From Oceanospirillales bacterium (lineage in GTDB: Bacteria; Pseudomonadota; Gammaproteobacteria; Pseudomonadales; Balneatricaceae): a stretch of 64,000 nt of DNA. The DNA lies in the NCBI GenBank assembly GCA_018223185.1, contig JAAEYW010000004.1:62001-126000 (forward strand), read 5' to 3'. Shown here one piece after another: positions 20,019 to 30,173 of this stretch. Below the pieces are notes generated by a model. That model was not told the DNA's origin. It ran no database searches and saw nothing but the letters and a program-made list of their open reading frames with translations. Within the stretch, counting starts at the first letter, position 1; every line of letters starts with the position of its first letter. A program made the translations under genes and the position numbers.

Positions 20019-20314
20019 TGAACTCTCAGGTTGTAATCAGCGCTGATATTATCCTGCTGAAGGGCGACCTGTTGTTCAGCACGATTATTTCGGTCCGTGA
20101 AGCGTTGGAAAAAGCGATTGATCAGACGGATAAAGACTGTGTGCTCGATTTCGCCGGTGTTGACCGTGTAGACAGTTCTGCGGTGTCACTCTGGCTCTGT
20201 CTTGAGCGCAAAACCCGGTCTCGCCATCTGAGCCTTAAAGCGGTAAATATTCCGGATGAGCTGAGCTCTATTGTGAGTCTGGTCGGGCTGAATCAGACCG
20301 CTCTGAACCCCTAG
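20018..20314 (+). CDS. mlaB: STAS-domain protein MlaB
   Basis: Small cytoplasmic STAS protein that binds MlaF and is needed for assembly and activity of the transporter. The 98 residues carry the typical CVLDFAGVDRVDSSAVSLWLCL core, where the serine pair lies at the helix start. It overlaps the mlaC stop by one base and closes the mlaFEDCB operon. Confidence 0.92.
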   Translation: MNSQVVISADIILLKGDLLFSTIISVREALEKAIDQTDKDCVLDFAGVDRVDSSAVSLWLCLERKTRSRHLSLKAVNIPDELSSIVSLVGLNQTALNP

Positions 20315-20434
20315 TAATAGACTGAAGACGCATCGATTGAAGATGGCTGTATAGCTACAGTCATCGCCTTTCGTTACATTTTCCGCTATCATAGCCGGCC
20401 TATTATTTTCTCCCAATTTTCATTGGTATTATGC

Positions 20435-21959
<1,525 letters not shown>

Positions 21960-22030
21960 CAGGAACGTCGCATTCGCAGGATAGACTCTATCTCTGTACA
22001 GAATTTATAAGTGGTAACGAAACAGCTAAT

Positions 22031-22681
22031 ATGAAACAGAACCTGACCATTGCGCTATCAAAAGGGCGTATTCTGAAAGATACGCTGCCGCTGTTAGAGG
22101 CGGCTGACATCATTCCGGCTGAAGATATTTTCAGCAGCCGCAAGCTGATTTTCGATACCAACCATGACAACATTAAGCTGGTGGTTATTCGCGCAACGGA
22201 TGTGCCAACCTATGTTGAGCATGGTGGCGCAGATATGGGCGTCGCCGGTAAGGATGTGCTTCTGGAGTATGGAGCTAAGGGTCTATATGAGCCACTGGAT
22301 CTGGATATCGCGAAGTGCAAACTGATGGTTGCGGGTATGAAGGGGGCTGGCGAAGTCGAAGGTCGGATGACCGTTGCCACCAAGTTTGTTAATGTCACCA
22401 AAGAATTTTTTGCCCGTCAGGGGCGTCAGGTCGATATTATCAAACTGTACGGCGCAATGGAGCTGGCACCAATTATGGGTCTTGCTGACCGCATTGTTGA
22501 TATCGTAGACACCGGTAACACTTTGCGCGCGAATGGTTTAGTGCCGATGGAAGATATCTGTTATGTAAGCTCACGTCTTGTCGTCGGTAAGGCTGCTCTT
22601 AAAATGAAGCACCGGCAGATTCAGCCAATTATTGAACAACTGGCCGCTGCAGTCGAAGCACGTAAAGAAAGGTCTGAATGA
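22031..22681 (+). CDS. hisG: ATP phosphoribosyltransferase HisG, short form
   Basis: First enzyme of histidine biosynthesis (ATP + PRPP to phosphoribosyl-ATP). The 216 residues match the short form, which lacks the C-terminal regulatory domain and needs HisZ as partner. Characteristic segments are [38 protein letters not shown] and [15 protein letters not shown], the PRPP-binding loop. hisZ is not in this window. The stop overlaps the hisD start. Confidence 0.95.
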   Translation: MKQNLTIALSKGRILKDTLPLLEAADIIPAEDIFSSRKLIFDTNHDNIKLVVIRATDVPTYVEHGGADMGVAGKDVLLEYGAKGLYEPLDLDIAKCKLMVAGMKGAGEVEGRMTVATKFVNVTKEFFARQGRQVDIIKLYGAMELAPIMGLADRIVDIVDTGNTLRANGLVPMEDICYVSSRLVVGKAALKMKHRQIQPIIEQLAAAVEARKERSE

Positions 22682-23991
22682 AAATGACCAAACCAGAGAT
22701 TTTAAGGTTAGACAGCCAGCAGGCTGATTTCAGTGAACAGCTGGATAAGTTGCTGGCGTGGGAATCGGTTTCCAATAAAGAGGTAAACCGGACCGTAGAG
22801 GATATTCTTGAACGGGTTAAAGCTGAAGGTGACGCTGCGGTGGTTGAATTTACCAACCGTTTTGATCGCCTTAGCGTCAGCTCAATGCAGGAGCTTGAGT
22901 TTTCTCAGCATGACCTGCAGCAGGCGCTGGATAATCTGCCTGAAGATCAGCATAAAGCACTGACCGTCGCGGCTCAGCGGGTCCGTGACTATCATCAGCG
23001 TCAGAAGGGTGAGTCCTGGCAATACCAGGAAGCGGATGGCACCTTGCTGGGACAGAAAGTGACGCCGATGGATAAGGCCGGGCTCTATGTTCCTGGCGGC
23101 AAAGCGTCTTACCCCTCCTCAGTGCTGATGAATGCGATTCCGGCGCATGTGGCCGGAGTTGAAGAGCTGATTATGGTGGTGCCTACACCGGATGGTGAGG
23201 TTAACCAACTGGTTCTGGCCGCTGCCGCACTTGCTGGCGTGAGCCGCGCCTTTGCCATTGGTGGTGCTCAGGCTGTTGCGGCGCTGGCCTATGGTACTGA
23301 GACGATTCCTAAAGTGGATAAGATCGTTGGCCCGGGTAATATCTTCGTTGCTACTGCCAAACGTGCCGTTTATGGTACGGTGGGTATTGATATGATTGCA
23401 GGGCCATCAGAAATTCTGGTTATCTGTGATGGCCAGACCGATCCCGACTGGATCGCGATGGATCTGTTTTCTCAGGCTGAGCACGATGAAGATGCCCAGC
23501 CTATTCTGATCAGTCCTGATGCCGAGTTCCTTGATAAAGTCAGCGCCAGTATTGACAAGCTGCTGCCAACCATGGAACGGGAAGCGATTATCAGCCGTTC
23601 TCTGGCTGACCGTGCTGCACTGATTAAAGTAGCTGATCTCGAAGAAGCGGCTAAGGTGAATAACCGCATCGCTCCGGAGCATCTGGAGCTTTCTGTGGCA
23701 GACCCACAGGCGTTGCTGCCATTGATAAAGCATGCGGGTGCTATCTTTATGGGGCGTTATACGGCTGAAGCTCTGGGTGATTACTGTGCGGGACCGAACC
23801 ACGTATTGCCTACCTCCGGTACTGCGCGTTTTTCGTCGCCGCTGGGAGTATATGATTTTCAGAAACGCTCTTCACTGATCATGTTTTCTGAGGATGGTGC
23901 TTCTGAGATGGGTAAGGTTGCATCGGTATTAGCCCGGGGTGAGAGTCTTACGGCCCATGCGCGTTCAGCGGAATATCGTATCAAGAAGTAA
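22678..23991 (+). CDS. hisD: Histidinol dehydrogenase HisD
   Basis: Last two oxidations of histidine synthesis, histidinol to histidine, zinc-dependent. The 437 residues contain [37 protein letters not shown], the metal-binding AEHDEDAQ and the [10 protein letters not shown] block. The start ATG 22678 overlaps the hisG stop (ATGA); ATG 22684 is an alternative. A strong bidirectional terminator follows. Confidence 0.97.
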   Translation: MKMTKPEILRLDSQQADFSEQLDKLLAWESVSNKEVNRTVEDILERVKAEGDAAVVEFTNRFDRLSVSSMQELEFSQHDLQQALDNLPEDQHKALTVAAQRVRDYHQRQKGESWQYQEADGTLLGQKVTPMDKAGLYVPGGKASYPSSVLMNAIPAHVAGVEELIMVVPTPDGEVNQLVLAAAALAGVSRAFAIGGAQAVAALAYGTETIPKVDKIVGPGNIFVATAKRAVYGTVGIDMIAGPSEILVICDGQTDPDWIAMDLFSQAEHDEDAQPILISPDAEFLDKVSASIDKLLPTMEREAIISRSLADRAALIKVADLEEAAKVNNRIAPEHLELSVADPQALLPLIKHAGAIFMGRYTAEALGDYCAGPNHVLPTSGTARFSSPLGVYDFQKRSSLIMFSEDGASEMGKVASVLARGESLTAHARSAEYRIKK

Positions 23992-24030
23992 GCATCGGTT
24001 ATCACTGTCTTAAAATAGGCAGTCCTGAAA

Positions 24031-24053
24031 AAGCCCCAAACGGGGCTTTTTTT
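24031..24053 (+). terminator. Intrinsic terminator after hisD, bidirectional
   Basis: AAGCCCC (24031-24037) pairs with GGGGCTT (24042-24048) around a four-base loop and is followed by a run of T. A run of A precedes it, so it should also stop leftward transcripts. It lies between the convergent hisD and the AlgW/DegS-type protease gene. Confidence 0.9.
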
Positions 24054-24088
24054 GATTCATTTTTTGCTTATCGCATGAGCGGGCAAAC

Positions 24089-25255
24089 CTAGCCGTTACC
24101 TTTGTCTGCTTCGTTGTTAACTTCGCTCGCCGTCGGGCGTTCGGTAACGGTGATTTCCAGTTCTATAACTTCGCCATTGCGCCAGACTTTTACGGGCAGA
24201 ACGGTTCCCGGGGGCATGCGGGCAACACTGTACATAGAGTTGTAGCTGTTAATGATCTTCTTGCCGCCGATCTCCAACAGAATATCGCCCGGAAGCAAGC
24301 CGGCCTTGTGAGCGGGTCCATCGCGGAAAATGCCCGCAATAATCAGACCTTTTGTATCTTTCAGACCGAAAGACTCAGCCAGTTCAGGGGTAATCTCCTG
24401 GGCTTCCACTCCAACCCAGCCACGCACAACCCGGCCATGCTCTATCAGATCCTGCATCACCTGTTTTGCCTGGTCAGAGGGGATGGCAAAACCGATTCCC
24501 TGAGATCCTCCTGAGCGGCTGAATATAGCGGTATTGATGCCGATGAGGTTGCCTTTCGCATTGATTAGTGCGCCACCGGAGTTACCCGGGTTTATCGCAG
24601 CATCGGTCTGGATAAAGTCTTCATAGGTGTTCAGACCCAGCTGATTGCGTCCGGTGGCACTGATAATACCCATGGTCACCGTCTGTCCGACTCCGAACGG
24701 GTTACCGATTGCCAGAGCGACATCACCGACACGCAGATTAGCGGATGAGCTGATAGTGATGCTCGGAAGGTCAGGGAGATCGATTTTAAGCACAGCCAGG
24801 TCAGTATCAGGGTCATTACCAACCACCGTTGCAGTGGCTTCCCGGCCATCTTTCAGTGCCACCACAATGCTGTCAGCGCCGGAAATAACATGATTGTTTG
24901 TAGCAATATAACCCTCAGGGCTCAATATGACGCCCGATCCAAGGCTGGATTGAATCCGCTCCTTATTGCTGTTCTTGTTGTAGTGTTTCTGAATATTAGG
25001 GTCGTTATAGAGTGGCTGATTGTTGTTAGGAACAACGGTGCGGGTATAAATATTTACCACGCTGGAGGCTGCATGTTCAACCGCATCGGCATAGGAAAAG
25101 GGCCCCTGAACCCCGGCAGAGGAGTTTTCTGCCTCATGGATCCGGACCGTATTTGACTGTTGCGTAAACATATCCGGCAGATAAATTAGCAGCGCTACCG
25201 CGGCAAGAATCCCGGAGAGAATAGGCCACATAAGAAAAGCCAAGCGTTGGATCAA
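24089..25255 (-). CDS. algW: Periplasmic serine protease of the AlgW/DegS type
   Basis: Membrane-anchored HtrA-family protease. DegS and AlgW sense misfolded outer-membrane porins and cut the anti-sigma factor that holds the envelope-stress sigma factor. The 388 residues have an N-terminal anchor (FLMWPILSGILAAVALLIYL), a trypsin-like domain with triad H122 (TNNHVI), D152 (DTDLAVLKID) and S226 (GNSGGALI), and a single PDZ domain (about 275-370). A single PDZ and an anchor separate it from DegP. Its place next to hisD and a Nif3-like gene matches algW in Pseudomonas. Confidence 0.92.
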   Translation of the reverse strand: MIQRLAFLMWPILSGILAAVALLIYLPDMFTQQSNTVRIHEAENSSAGVQGPFSYADAVEHAASSVVNIYTRTVVPNNNQPLYNDPNIQKHYNKNSNKERIQSSLGSGVILSPEGYIATNNHVISGADSIVVALKDGREATATVVGNDPDTDLAVLKIDLPDLPSITISSSANLRVGDVALAIGNPFGVGQTVTMGIISATGRNQLGLNTYEDFIQTDAAINPGNSGGALINAKGNLIGINTAIFSRSGGSQGIGFAIPSDQAKQVMQDLIEHGRVVRGWVGVEAQEITPELAESFGLKDTKGLIIAGIFRDGPAHKAGLLPGDILLEIGGKKIINSYNSMYSVARMPPGTVLPVKVWRNGEVIELEITVTERPTASEVNNEADKGNG

Positions 25256-25347
25256 TTAAGGACGCCTTATAAACAGTGGTAAAGTTGTTCAGCTGTTTTA
25301 GAATTATACGGATAAAAAACTGCTTTTGGGAATATAAAGAAAAGATT

Positions 25348-26109
25348 ATGGCTGTATCACTGAAACAACTGGTTAACTACTGCAACTCTCTTCTAACCCC
25401 TGAAAAATACAGGGATTATTGTCCTAACGGCTTACAGGTTGAAGGACGGGGTGAGGTGCGTCGTATCATCTCCGGTGTGACCGCCAGTCAGGCATTGCTT
25501 GATCGTGCGGTGGAGTTGGGCGCTGATCTTATTCTGGTACACCATGGCTATTTCTGGAAAGGCGAGGCAGAAGCTGTCACCGGAATGAAAAAGCGCCGGC
25601 TGCAAACACTCCTGAGTCATGATATCAGTCTTCTGGCATATCACCTGCCACTGGATGGACACCTGCAGCTGGGTAATAATGCCCGGCTGGCAGATAAGCT
25701 GGGGTTACAGATTACCGGAGGGCTTGAACCTGACAATCCGCTTAGTATCGGGTTAACCGGGCGCTTACCGCATCCGCTTAGCGCAGCAGACTTTTCTCAG
25801 CAGATCGCCATGGCGATGGGGCGGGAGGTGATGCATATTGAGGGCGGTCCTGATCAGATTGAAACTGTTGGCTGGTGCACAGGCGCTGCACAGGGATATA
25901 TCGATAAGGCTGCGGGTCTGGGGTTGGATGCTTTTATCTCGGGAGAGATATCGGAACCGACGGTGCATAGCGCCAGAGAACTCGGCATTCACTATTTTGC
26001 AGCGGGCCATCATGCCACTGAGCGATATGGCGTGCAGGCGTTGGCAGAAAGGCTGGCGGAACAGTTCGACCTGGAACATCACTTTGTGGATATTAATAAT
26101 CCGGTCTGA
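25348..26109 (+). CDS. Nif3-like dinuclear metal-centre hexameric protein
   Basis: NIF3/YbgI-family protein, 253 residues, broadly conserved but of uncertain biochemical role. Metal-ligand motifs are visible: DLILVHHGYFW, ISLLAYHLPLD, and near the C-terminus the HYFAAGHHATERYG block. I placed the start at ATG 25348 (MAVSLKQLVNYCN) behind AAAGA. The longer frame from GTG 25276 adds 24 residues that do not fit the family. It is divergent from the AlgW/DegS-type gene and ends at a terminator. Confidence 0.92.
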   Translation: MAVSLKQLVNYCNSLLTPEKYRDYCPNGLQVEGRGEVRRIISGVTASQALLDRAVELGADLILVHHGYFWKGEAEAVTGMKKRRLQTLLSHDISLLAYHLPLDGHLQLGNNARLADKLGLQITGGLEPDNPLSIGLTGRLPHPLSAADFSQQIAMAMGREVMHIEGGPDQIETVGWCTGAAQGYIDKAAGLGLDAFISGEISEPTVHSARELGIHYFAAGHHATERYGVQALAERLAEQFDLEHHFVDINNPV

Positions 26110-26132
26110 CCGCTAAAACGAGGAGGTCTGTG

Positions 26133-26159
26133 AAAAAACCGGCGAGTGCCGGTTTTTTC
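26133..26159 (+). terminator. Intrinsic terminator after the Nif3-like gene, bidirectional
   Basis: AAAAAACCGGC and GCCGGTTTTTT form a perfect stem around GAGT, flanked by A and T runs on both sides. It lies between the convergent Nif3-like gene and zapG, so it should serve both. Confidence 0.92.
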
Positions 26160-26203
26160 GTTTCTTAACGGAGTGCTCTGGCCATAGCAAAGCCGGTTTG
26201 TGC

Positions 26204-26785
26204 TCAGGCAGAGTGCTTTTCTTCACTGTCACGCAGGCTGTTACCTGGGATATGATCTTTCAGCAGGGGAGGAATCTCTGCATCCTCATCCGCGTCAGGC
26301 TTTTTCTTCAGCCCGTACTTTTCAGACAGCGTGCCCTCTTCGTCAGGGTTTTTGATGGCATAGTCGCGGGGTGGTTCAACGACTTCAGGCTCATCTGTTG
26401 CTGTGTCAACCTGTTCAGTCACCGTTGGGATCTGCTCTTTCTCTTCTGCAGGTCTGTCTTTAACCGGCTCAGCAATTGCTGGCTGAGGCTGACTGCTTAG
26501 CTGAGCTGGGGAGTGTTCACCCATACACAGAGTTTCTGATCCCTGAGCCAGGTGCTGGTGAACCTGTTTGTAACTTTCAGTGAGGTTGTTAACCAGTTCG
26601 GCCGTTTTTTCAAAGTGGCCATTGACCTTCTCTTTGTATTCACTCAGATCACGCTGGGCTTCGTTTAGCTGATCAACCAGTTTCTGCTGGCTGGATGTGT
26701 CGCCTGAACGTCCCATCAGGTAGCCGATTAACGTCCCTGCAAGAAGGGCCACAATACCAATTATCCAGACGCTGCTGTCTTCCAC
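26204..26785 (-). CDS. zapG: ZapG/YhcB-like protein (DUF1043)
   Basis: DUF1043 family. E. coli YhcB/ZapG is an inner-membrane protein linked to divisome and envelope synthesis balance. The 193 residues show an N-terminal helix with a glycine-zipper-like end (WIIGIVALLAGTLIGYLMGR), a coiled coil (about residues 30-75, VDQLNEAQRDLSEYKEKVNGHFEKTAELV), and a long acidic, proline-rich tail that is clearly longer than in E. coli (about 130 residues). The name is by family resemblance. Confidence 0.85.
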   Translation of the reverse strand: MEDSSVWIIGIVALLAGTLIGYLMGRSGDTSSQQKLVDQLNEAQRDLSEYKEKVNGHFEKTAELVNNLTESYKQVHQHLAQGSETLCMGEHSPAQLSSQPQPAIAEPVKDRPAEEKEQIPTVTEQVDTATDEPEVVEPPRDYAIKNPDEEGTLSEKYGLKKKPDADEDAEIPPLLKDHIPGNSLRDSEEKHSA

Positions 26786-26866
26786 ACTAACTCCTTAAAT
26801 GCTCTGATTTACAGCTGAAGAATAACGCAATTAACGGGCAAATCCTATGTTATTTTGGTTTAAGGC

Positions 26867-27643
26867 TTATGGGGTCTGAGCGGCTTTTTCTGCCTTCCAC
26901 TGTTGCGCCTGATTCGACTTATCCGCCAGATACGTAATCTGCTCAGCCAGAACCGCGCAGGCCAGGTCAGCGTTTTTGTGGTGCAACGCCTGCAAAATTT
27001 GTTGGTGCTGGTCAATAATGACCGAGCGTTCCCGAAAACGAAAAGTCACCATGTTACTGATCGGTTGCAGCGCTTCTATGACACTGAACATGATAAAGCT
27101 CAGCAAAGGATTGCCAGAGGCCTCAGCAATCAGCCGGTGAAAGCGGACATCAGAGGCACAGAACTGTTCTGCTGTCAGCTCGTTATCCTGCTGTGATGCA
27201 AGTTCCTGCTGCAGTTGTTTTAACTGTGTTTCGCTGGCATGTTCTGCAGCAAGCTGAAGACAGTTGCTCTCCAGCATTAAGCGGGTCTGAAAGATATCCT
27301 CCATCGAAAAAGCATCCATGCTAACCAGCAGGGTGGTGGCACTGGTAATGGAATCACTCAGGTCGGTGGTTGAGGGGCGGTTGATAAAGGTGCCGCCGGT
27401 CGGTCCCCGGCGGGAGCGGATCAGATTCTGAGCCGCCAGTCTTTTCAGAGCCTCGCGAATGGTCGGACGGGAAACCTGATAGCGCTGTGCCAGCTCGGTC
27501 TCAGTGGGCAGGCGATCATCGGCTTTCAGCGAGCCATCAATAATGGCCTGGCGAATCTGACCTGCTATCTGACTGGACAGGCTGCGCTGGGCAACCGGTT
27601 CTATTTCTAAAGTCACGAAATCTCTCCTAAAGTGATAAAGCAA
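26867..27643 (-). CDS. GntR/FadR-family transcriptional regulator
   Basis: 258-residue GntR-family repressor or activator with a FadR/FCD-type effector domain. The N-terminal winged helix is readable (QIRQAIIDGSLKADDRLPTETELAQRYQVSRPTIREALKRL, about residues 28-68). The C-terminal helical FCD domain carries FHRLIAEASGNPLL and the metal-site histidines. It is divergent from acuI. Two identical palindromes lie in the shared upstream region, the nearer one 28 bases from its start codon, so it probably controls itself and acuI. The ligand is unknown. Confidence 0.9.
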   Translation of the reverse strand: MLYHFRRDFVTLEIEPVAQRSLSSQIAGQIRQAIIDGSLKADDRLPTETELAQRYQVSRPTIREALKRLAAQNLIRSRRGPTGGTFINRPSTTDLSDSITSATTLLVSMDAFSMEDIFQTRLMLESNCLQLAAEHASETQLKQLQQELASQQDNELTAEQFCASDVRFHRLIAEASGNPLLSFIMFSVIEALQPISNMVTFRFRERSVIIDQHQQILQALHHKNADLACAVLAEQITYLADKSNQAQQWKAEKAAQTP

Positions 27644-27670
27644 TTATTTCATATAATTGACTAATTGTTA

Positions 27671-27685
27671 ATTTGTAAGACAAAT
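27671..27685. promoter_or_regulatory. Operator palindrome 1, probable GntR-family site
   Basis: ATTTGTAAGACAAAT is a perfect inverted repeat with six-base arms and a three-base centre, of the TTGT-N3-ACAA type bound by FadR-subfamily regulators. It lies just upstream of the regulator gene. An identical copy is found 44 bases further on. The assignment to the adjacent regulator is inference. Confidence 0.75.
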
Positions 27686-27714
27686 AAAAAAGGTGTAAAT
27701 TGTTTTAAAAGTTA

Positions 27715-27729
27715 ATTTGTAAGACAAAT
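27715..27729. promoter_or_regulatory. Operator palindrome 2, identical to palindrome 1
   Basis: A second exact copy of the 15-base palindrome, also preceded by the same TTA. Centre-to-centre distance from copy 1 is 44 bases, about four helical turns, so two dimers would bind the same DNA face. This copy is the one nearer acuI. Confidence 0.75.
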
Positions 27730-27870
27730 TGGTGCAAATACTTTTTGTAAACTCTGTTTATGGAGAGGTTCCCGTTGTGTTGGTAGGTTCTTTTAGTCAT
27801 TTGAAACAATGTTTCTTATGGCTGCGAGTCACTGATAGATAAACCGTTAAGAGATAACGTGAGGTATATT

Positions 27871-28854
27871 ATGTTTAATGCCCTGGTATTGGAGCAGGAG
27901 GAGGGGGAAACCCTCGCAGCAGTAAAGCAACTTGATCTGAGTGATCTGCCCGATGAGGATGTATTGGTTAAAGTGAGCTATTCCTCACTCAACTATAAAG
28001 ACGGATTAGCGATCACGGGTAGCGGTAAAATCGTTCACAAGTTTCCAATGGTACCGGGGATCGATCTTGCCGGAGTTGTTGCTGAGTCCCGAAGTCCCCA
28101 GTTTCAGGCCGGTGAGCGGGTCATTATGACCGGCTGGAGTGTCGGAGAACGCTTCTGGGGAGGGTATAGCCAGTATGCGCGGATGAAGCCGGAATGGCTG
28201 GTGAAGATGCCCGAGGGGATGGATGCTGCCAAAGCGATGTCTATTGGTACCGCAGGTTTAACCGCGATGCTCTGTGTTATGGCGCTGGAAGAGGGCGGAA
28301 TCACTCCTGATAGTGGCACGGTTGTCGTGACGGGTGCAGCGGGAGGCGTCGGTAGTGTTGCCATTTCCATTCTGAGTAAGCTTGGCTATACCGTAGCCGC
28401 AGTGACTGGTCGGGAATCGACCCATGAATACCTGCGCGGTCTGGGAGCCTGCGAGTTGTTGTCCCGGGCTGAGATGGCAGAGCCGTCCCGCCCACTTGAG
28501 AAACAGCGCTGGGCCGGTGCTATTGATACCGTGGGGGATACAATTCTGGCTCGGGTGCTGGCAGAGACCGACTACCGTGGTGTGGTGGCAGCCTGTGGCC
28601 TGGCGGGTGGCTATAAATTACCCACCACAGTGATGCCGTTTATTCTGCGTAATGTTCGCCTGCAGGGCGTTGATTCAGTTATGTGTCCGGTGGATATCCG
28701 TACGCAGGCCTGGAACCGCTTGCTGACAGATCTGCCCGATAACGCGCTGGGTGAAATTTCCAGTGTGATCGGACTTGCAGATCTGCCACAGGCCGCCGCC
28801 GATATTGTTGCCGGTAAGATTCAGGGTCGTACGCTGGTTGATCCGAATAAGTAA
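27871..28854 (+). CDS. acuI: Acrylyl-CoA reductase AcuI (YhdH family)
   Basis: NADPH-dependent reductase of the medium-chain dehydrogenase family that reduces acryloyl-CoA to propionyl-CoA. In marine bacteria it detoxifies acrylate formed during DMSP breakdown. The 327 residues show LNYKDGLAITG, the FPMVPGIDLAG block, and the Rossmann motif VTGAAGGVGSVA; no catalytic-zinc site was seen. I chose ATG 27871 because GAGG lies seven bases upstream; GTG 27859 is weaker. No DMSP lyase gene is in the window. Regulation by the divergent GntR protein is likely. Confidence 0.9.
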   Translation: MFNALVLEQEEGETLAAVKQLDLSDLPDEDVLVKVSYSSLNYKDGLAITGSGKIVHKFPMVPGIDLAGVVAESRSPQFQAGERVIMTGWSVGERFWGGYSQYARMKPEWLVKMPEGMDAAKAMSIGTAGLTAMLCVMALEEGGITPDSGTVVVTGAAGGVGSVAISILSKLGYTVAAVTGRESTHEYLRGLGACELLSRAEMAEPSRPLEKQRWAGAIDTVGDTILARVLAETDYRGVVAACGLAGGYKLPTTVMPFILRNVRLQGVDSVMCPVDIRTQAWNRLLTDLPDNALGEISSVIGLADLPQAAADIVAGKIQGRTLVDPNK

Positions 28855-28940
28855 AAACGCCGTTCTGCGGCCAGCCAGAGGTCTCTGCCATATTTGTTAG
28901 CGGTCAGGCGGACTACCGGATGTTATTGCTGGAAAGAGAT

Positions 28941-28973
28941 GCGGGAGGCTAATAAAGCCTCCCGCTATTTTTT
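28941..28973 (+). terminator. Intrinsic terminator after acuI
   Basis: GCGGGAGGCT (28941-28950) pairs perfectly with AGCCTCCCGC (28956-28965) around AATAA, followed by TATTTTTT. It is a strong rightward terminator. Confidence 0.93.
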
Positions 28974-28983
28974 AGGGGGAGAG

Positions 28984-29457
28984 CTATCTGTATTTCAGGC
29001 GGATAAACTGTTTCAGGCAGGTCTCAATCTTTGCCTGATTGTTTATGTCTGTATTGTCTATGGATATTAAGCTGGAGATAGCCTGATTGATATGGATATT
29101 GATAATATCATCCGGCGCTTCAATAAAAGGGATATTGCAGACTTCGGTAAGAGAGAGATTCTCCGGTACTAGCTGCATCACAGCTTCCGGGTTTCTACTT
29201 ATCGCTCTTGCCAGTGAAAGTTTAATTGCTTCACTCATGGCAGCATCACTGTAGGCTAATATTTTCGGGGTAAACTGAATTGCTTTCTGGTTACCATATT
29301 CAATCAGATACAGCAGATATTCAAAAGATCCGTCAGATTTTATTTGTGAAATGAATTGCTTACTGTCAACTTCGAGTCGTTGTTCATAATCCTGGTAATT
29401 ATCAGCCAGAAGTGCAGGGCTGAGGCATAAGAAGAACAAAGTCATTATCCAGTTCAT
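28984..29457 (-). CDS. Exported protein, probable Tldi-type immunity protein
   Basis: I do not recognise a named family from sequence alone. The 157-residue product has a clear signal peptide (MNWIMTLFFLCLSPALLADN) and a helical mature part with two cysteines (TEVCNIPF and ETCLKQF) that could form a disulphide. Its ATG overlaps the stop of the upstream Tlde1-like gene (ATGA) behind a good GGAGG, so the two are translated together. Known Tlde1 effectors act in the periplasm and are paired with a periplasmic immunity protein encoded directly downstream. Position and export signal therefore support an immunity role by inference. Confidence 0.65.
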   Translation of the reverse strand: MNWIMTLFFLCLSPALLADNYQDYEQRLEVDSKQFISQIKSDGSFEYLLYLIEYGNQKAIQFTPKILAYSDAAMSEAIKLSLARAISRNPEAVMQLVPENLSLTEVCNIPFIEAPDDIINIHINQAISSLISIDNTDINNQAKIETCLKQFIRLKYR

Positions 29458-29815
29458 CTTTTTACCTCCAACGTATTTATGCCACTATTAACTATTCGTT
29501 CTCTTACGGATTTCGGCATAATAATACACCCACTGGATGCTGCCCCCGGTGTCCTTAAAGAGTCTCCATGAATCTGGAAATCTGATCTGCCATATGCGGT
29601 ATGGTTTATTGGAGTCAGAGGCAGTATATAGGGGCCGGTTGATGCACTGTTACGTGGTGTACCAATGCGGTACCGGCCTTTGGGTATGGGCCCCAGGCTT
29701 TTGAGGTTTTGTTTATCCGGATTATTTTTATATCCGATAGCGCCGGAGTATCTGTTGCAATGATATTTCCAGAAAGCTCCAGCTTTCCGGAAGGCTGGTA
29801 GTATATCCATGGCAT
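29454..29815 (-). pseudogene. Tlde1-type T6SS effector gene with a frameshift near codon 21
   Basis: Read in two frames, this encodes a Tlde1-like (DUF2778) protein. These effectors have an L,D-transpeptidase-type fold and attack the tetrapeptides of target peptidoglycan. From ATG 29813-29815 the frame gives MPWIYYQPSGKLELSGNIIAT, the family N-terminus, behind AGGGAAG. It then switches to the frame reading YSGAIGYKNNPDKQN, GPIPKGRYRIG, FQIHGDS and the catalytic ASSGCIIMP to the stop at 29454. One extra G in ACAGATAC (about 29750) would restore the canonical GYSG. The downstream frame is also open from ATG 29808-29810 but with an unrelated N-terminus. It could be a real inactivation or a sequencing error. 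Confidence 0.75.
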
Positions 29816-30173
29816 GTGTAATCTTCCCTGATTAGATAGCTATGTTGCAGATTTGTGTAACAGGAGTCGATCATTAAGCATTGTTTAGCTTATGGATGGA
29901 GTCTCTTCCTGTTATTTTCTTAGTTAAACATCATTTATATCAGATTTAAATAATGTTTCCATCCCCTCCGGTAGCCTTCCGTTGGGTTCACAACACCCCT
30001 TTTTCAGAGTCAGCTTTTGCCTTCAATGGCGCTGATCACGCTCACCTCATCGACGCTATGGATTCTCACCTCAGTCCAGACTGGTTTCAAATCCAGAGCA
30101 TGCCTCTTCAGCTTTTCATTAATAACAACAGGCCTCCAGTCCATTGGAATCTGCTGCCCGCAGCGTTTTATTG
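29816..30173. other. Intergenic region without a recognised gene
   Basis: 358 bases between the divergent start of the Tlde1-like gene and the end of nnrS. A short open frame (29953-30177, plus strand) has no recognisable domain and no convincing ribosome binding site. I see no terminator hairpin for nnrS and no repeat. It may hold the decayed remainder of an accessory insertion. Confidence 0.4.

Noticed and set aside
25276-25347. N-terminal extension of the Nif3-like protein (MVKLFSCFRIIRIKNCFW)
   Set aside because: The family begins at MAVSLKQL; the extension lies in the divergent promoter region and has no family similarity.
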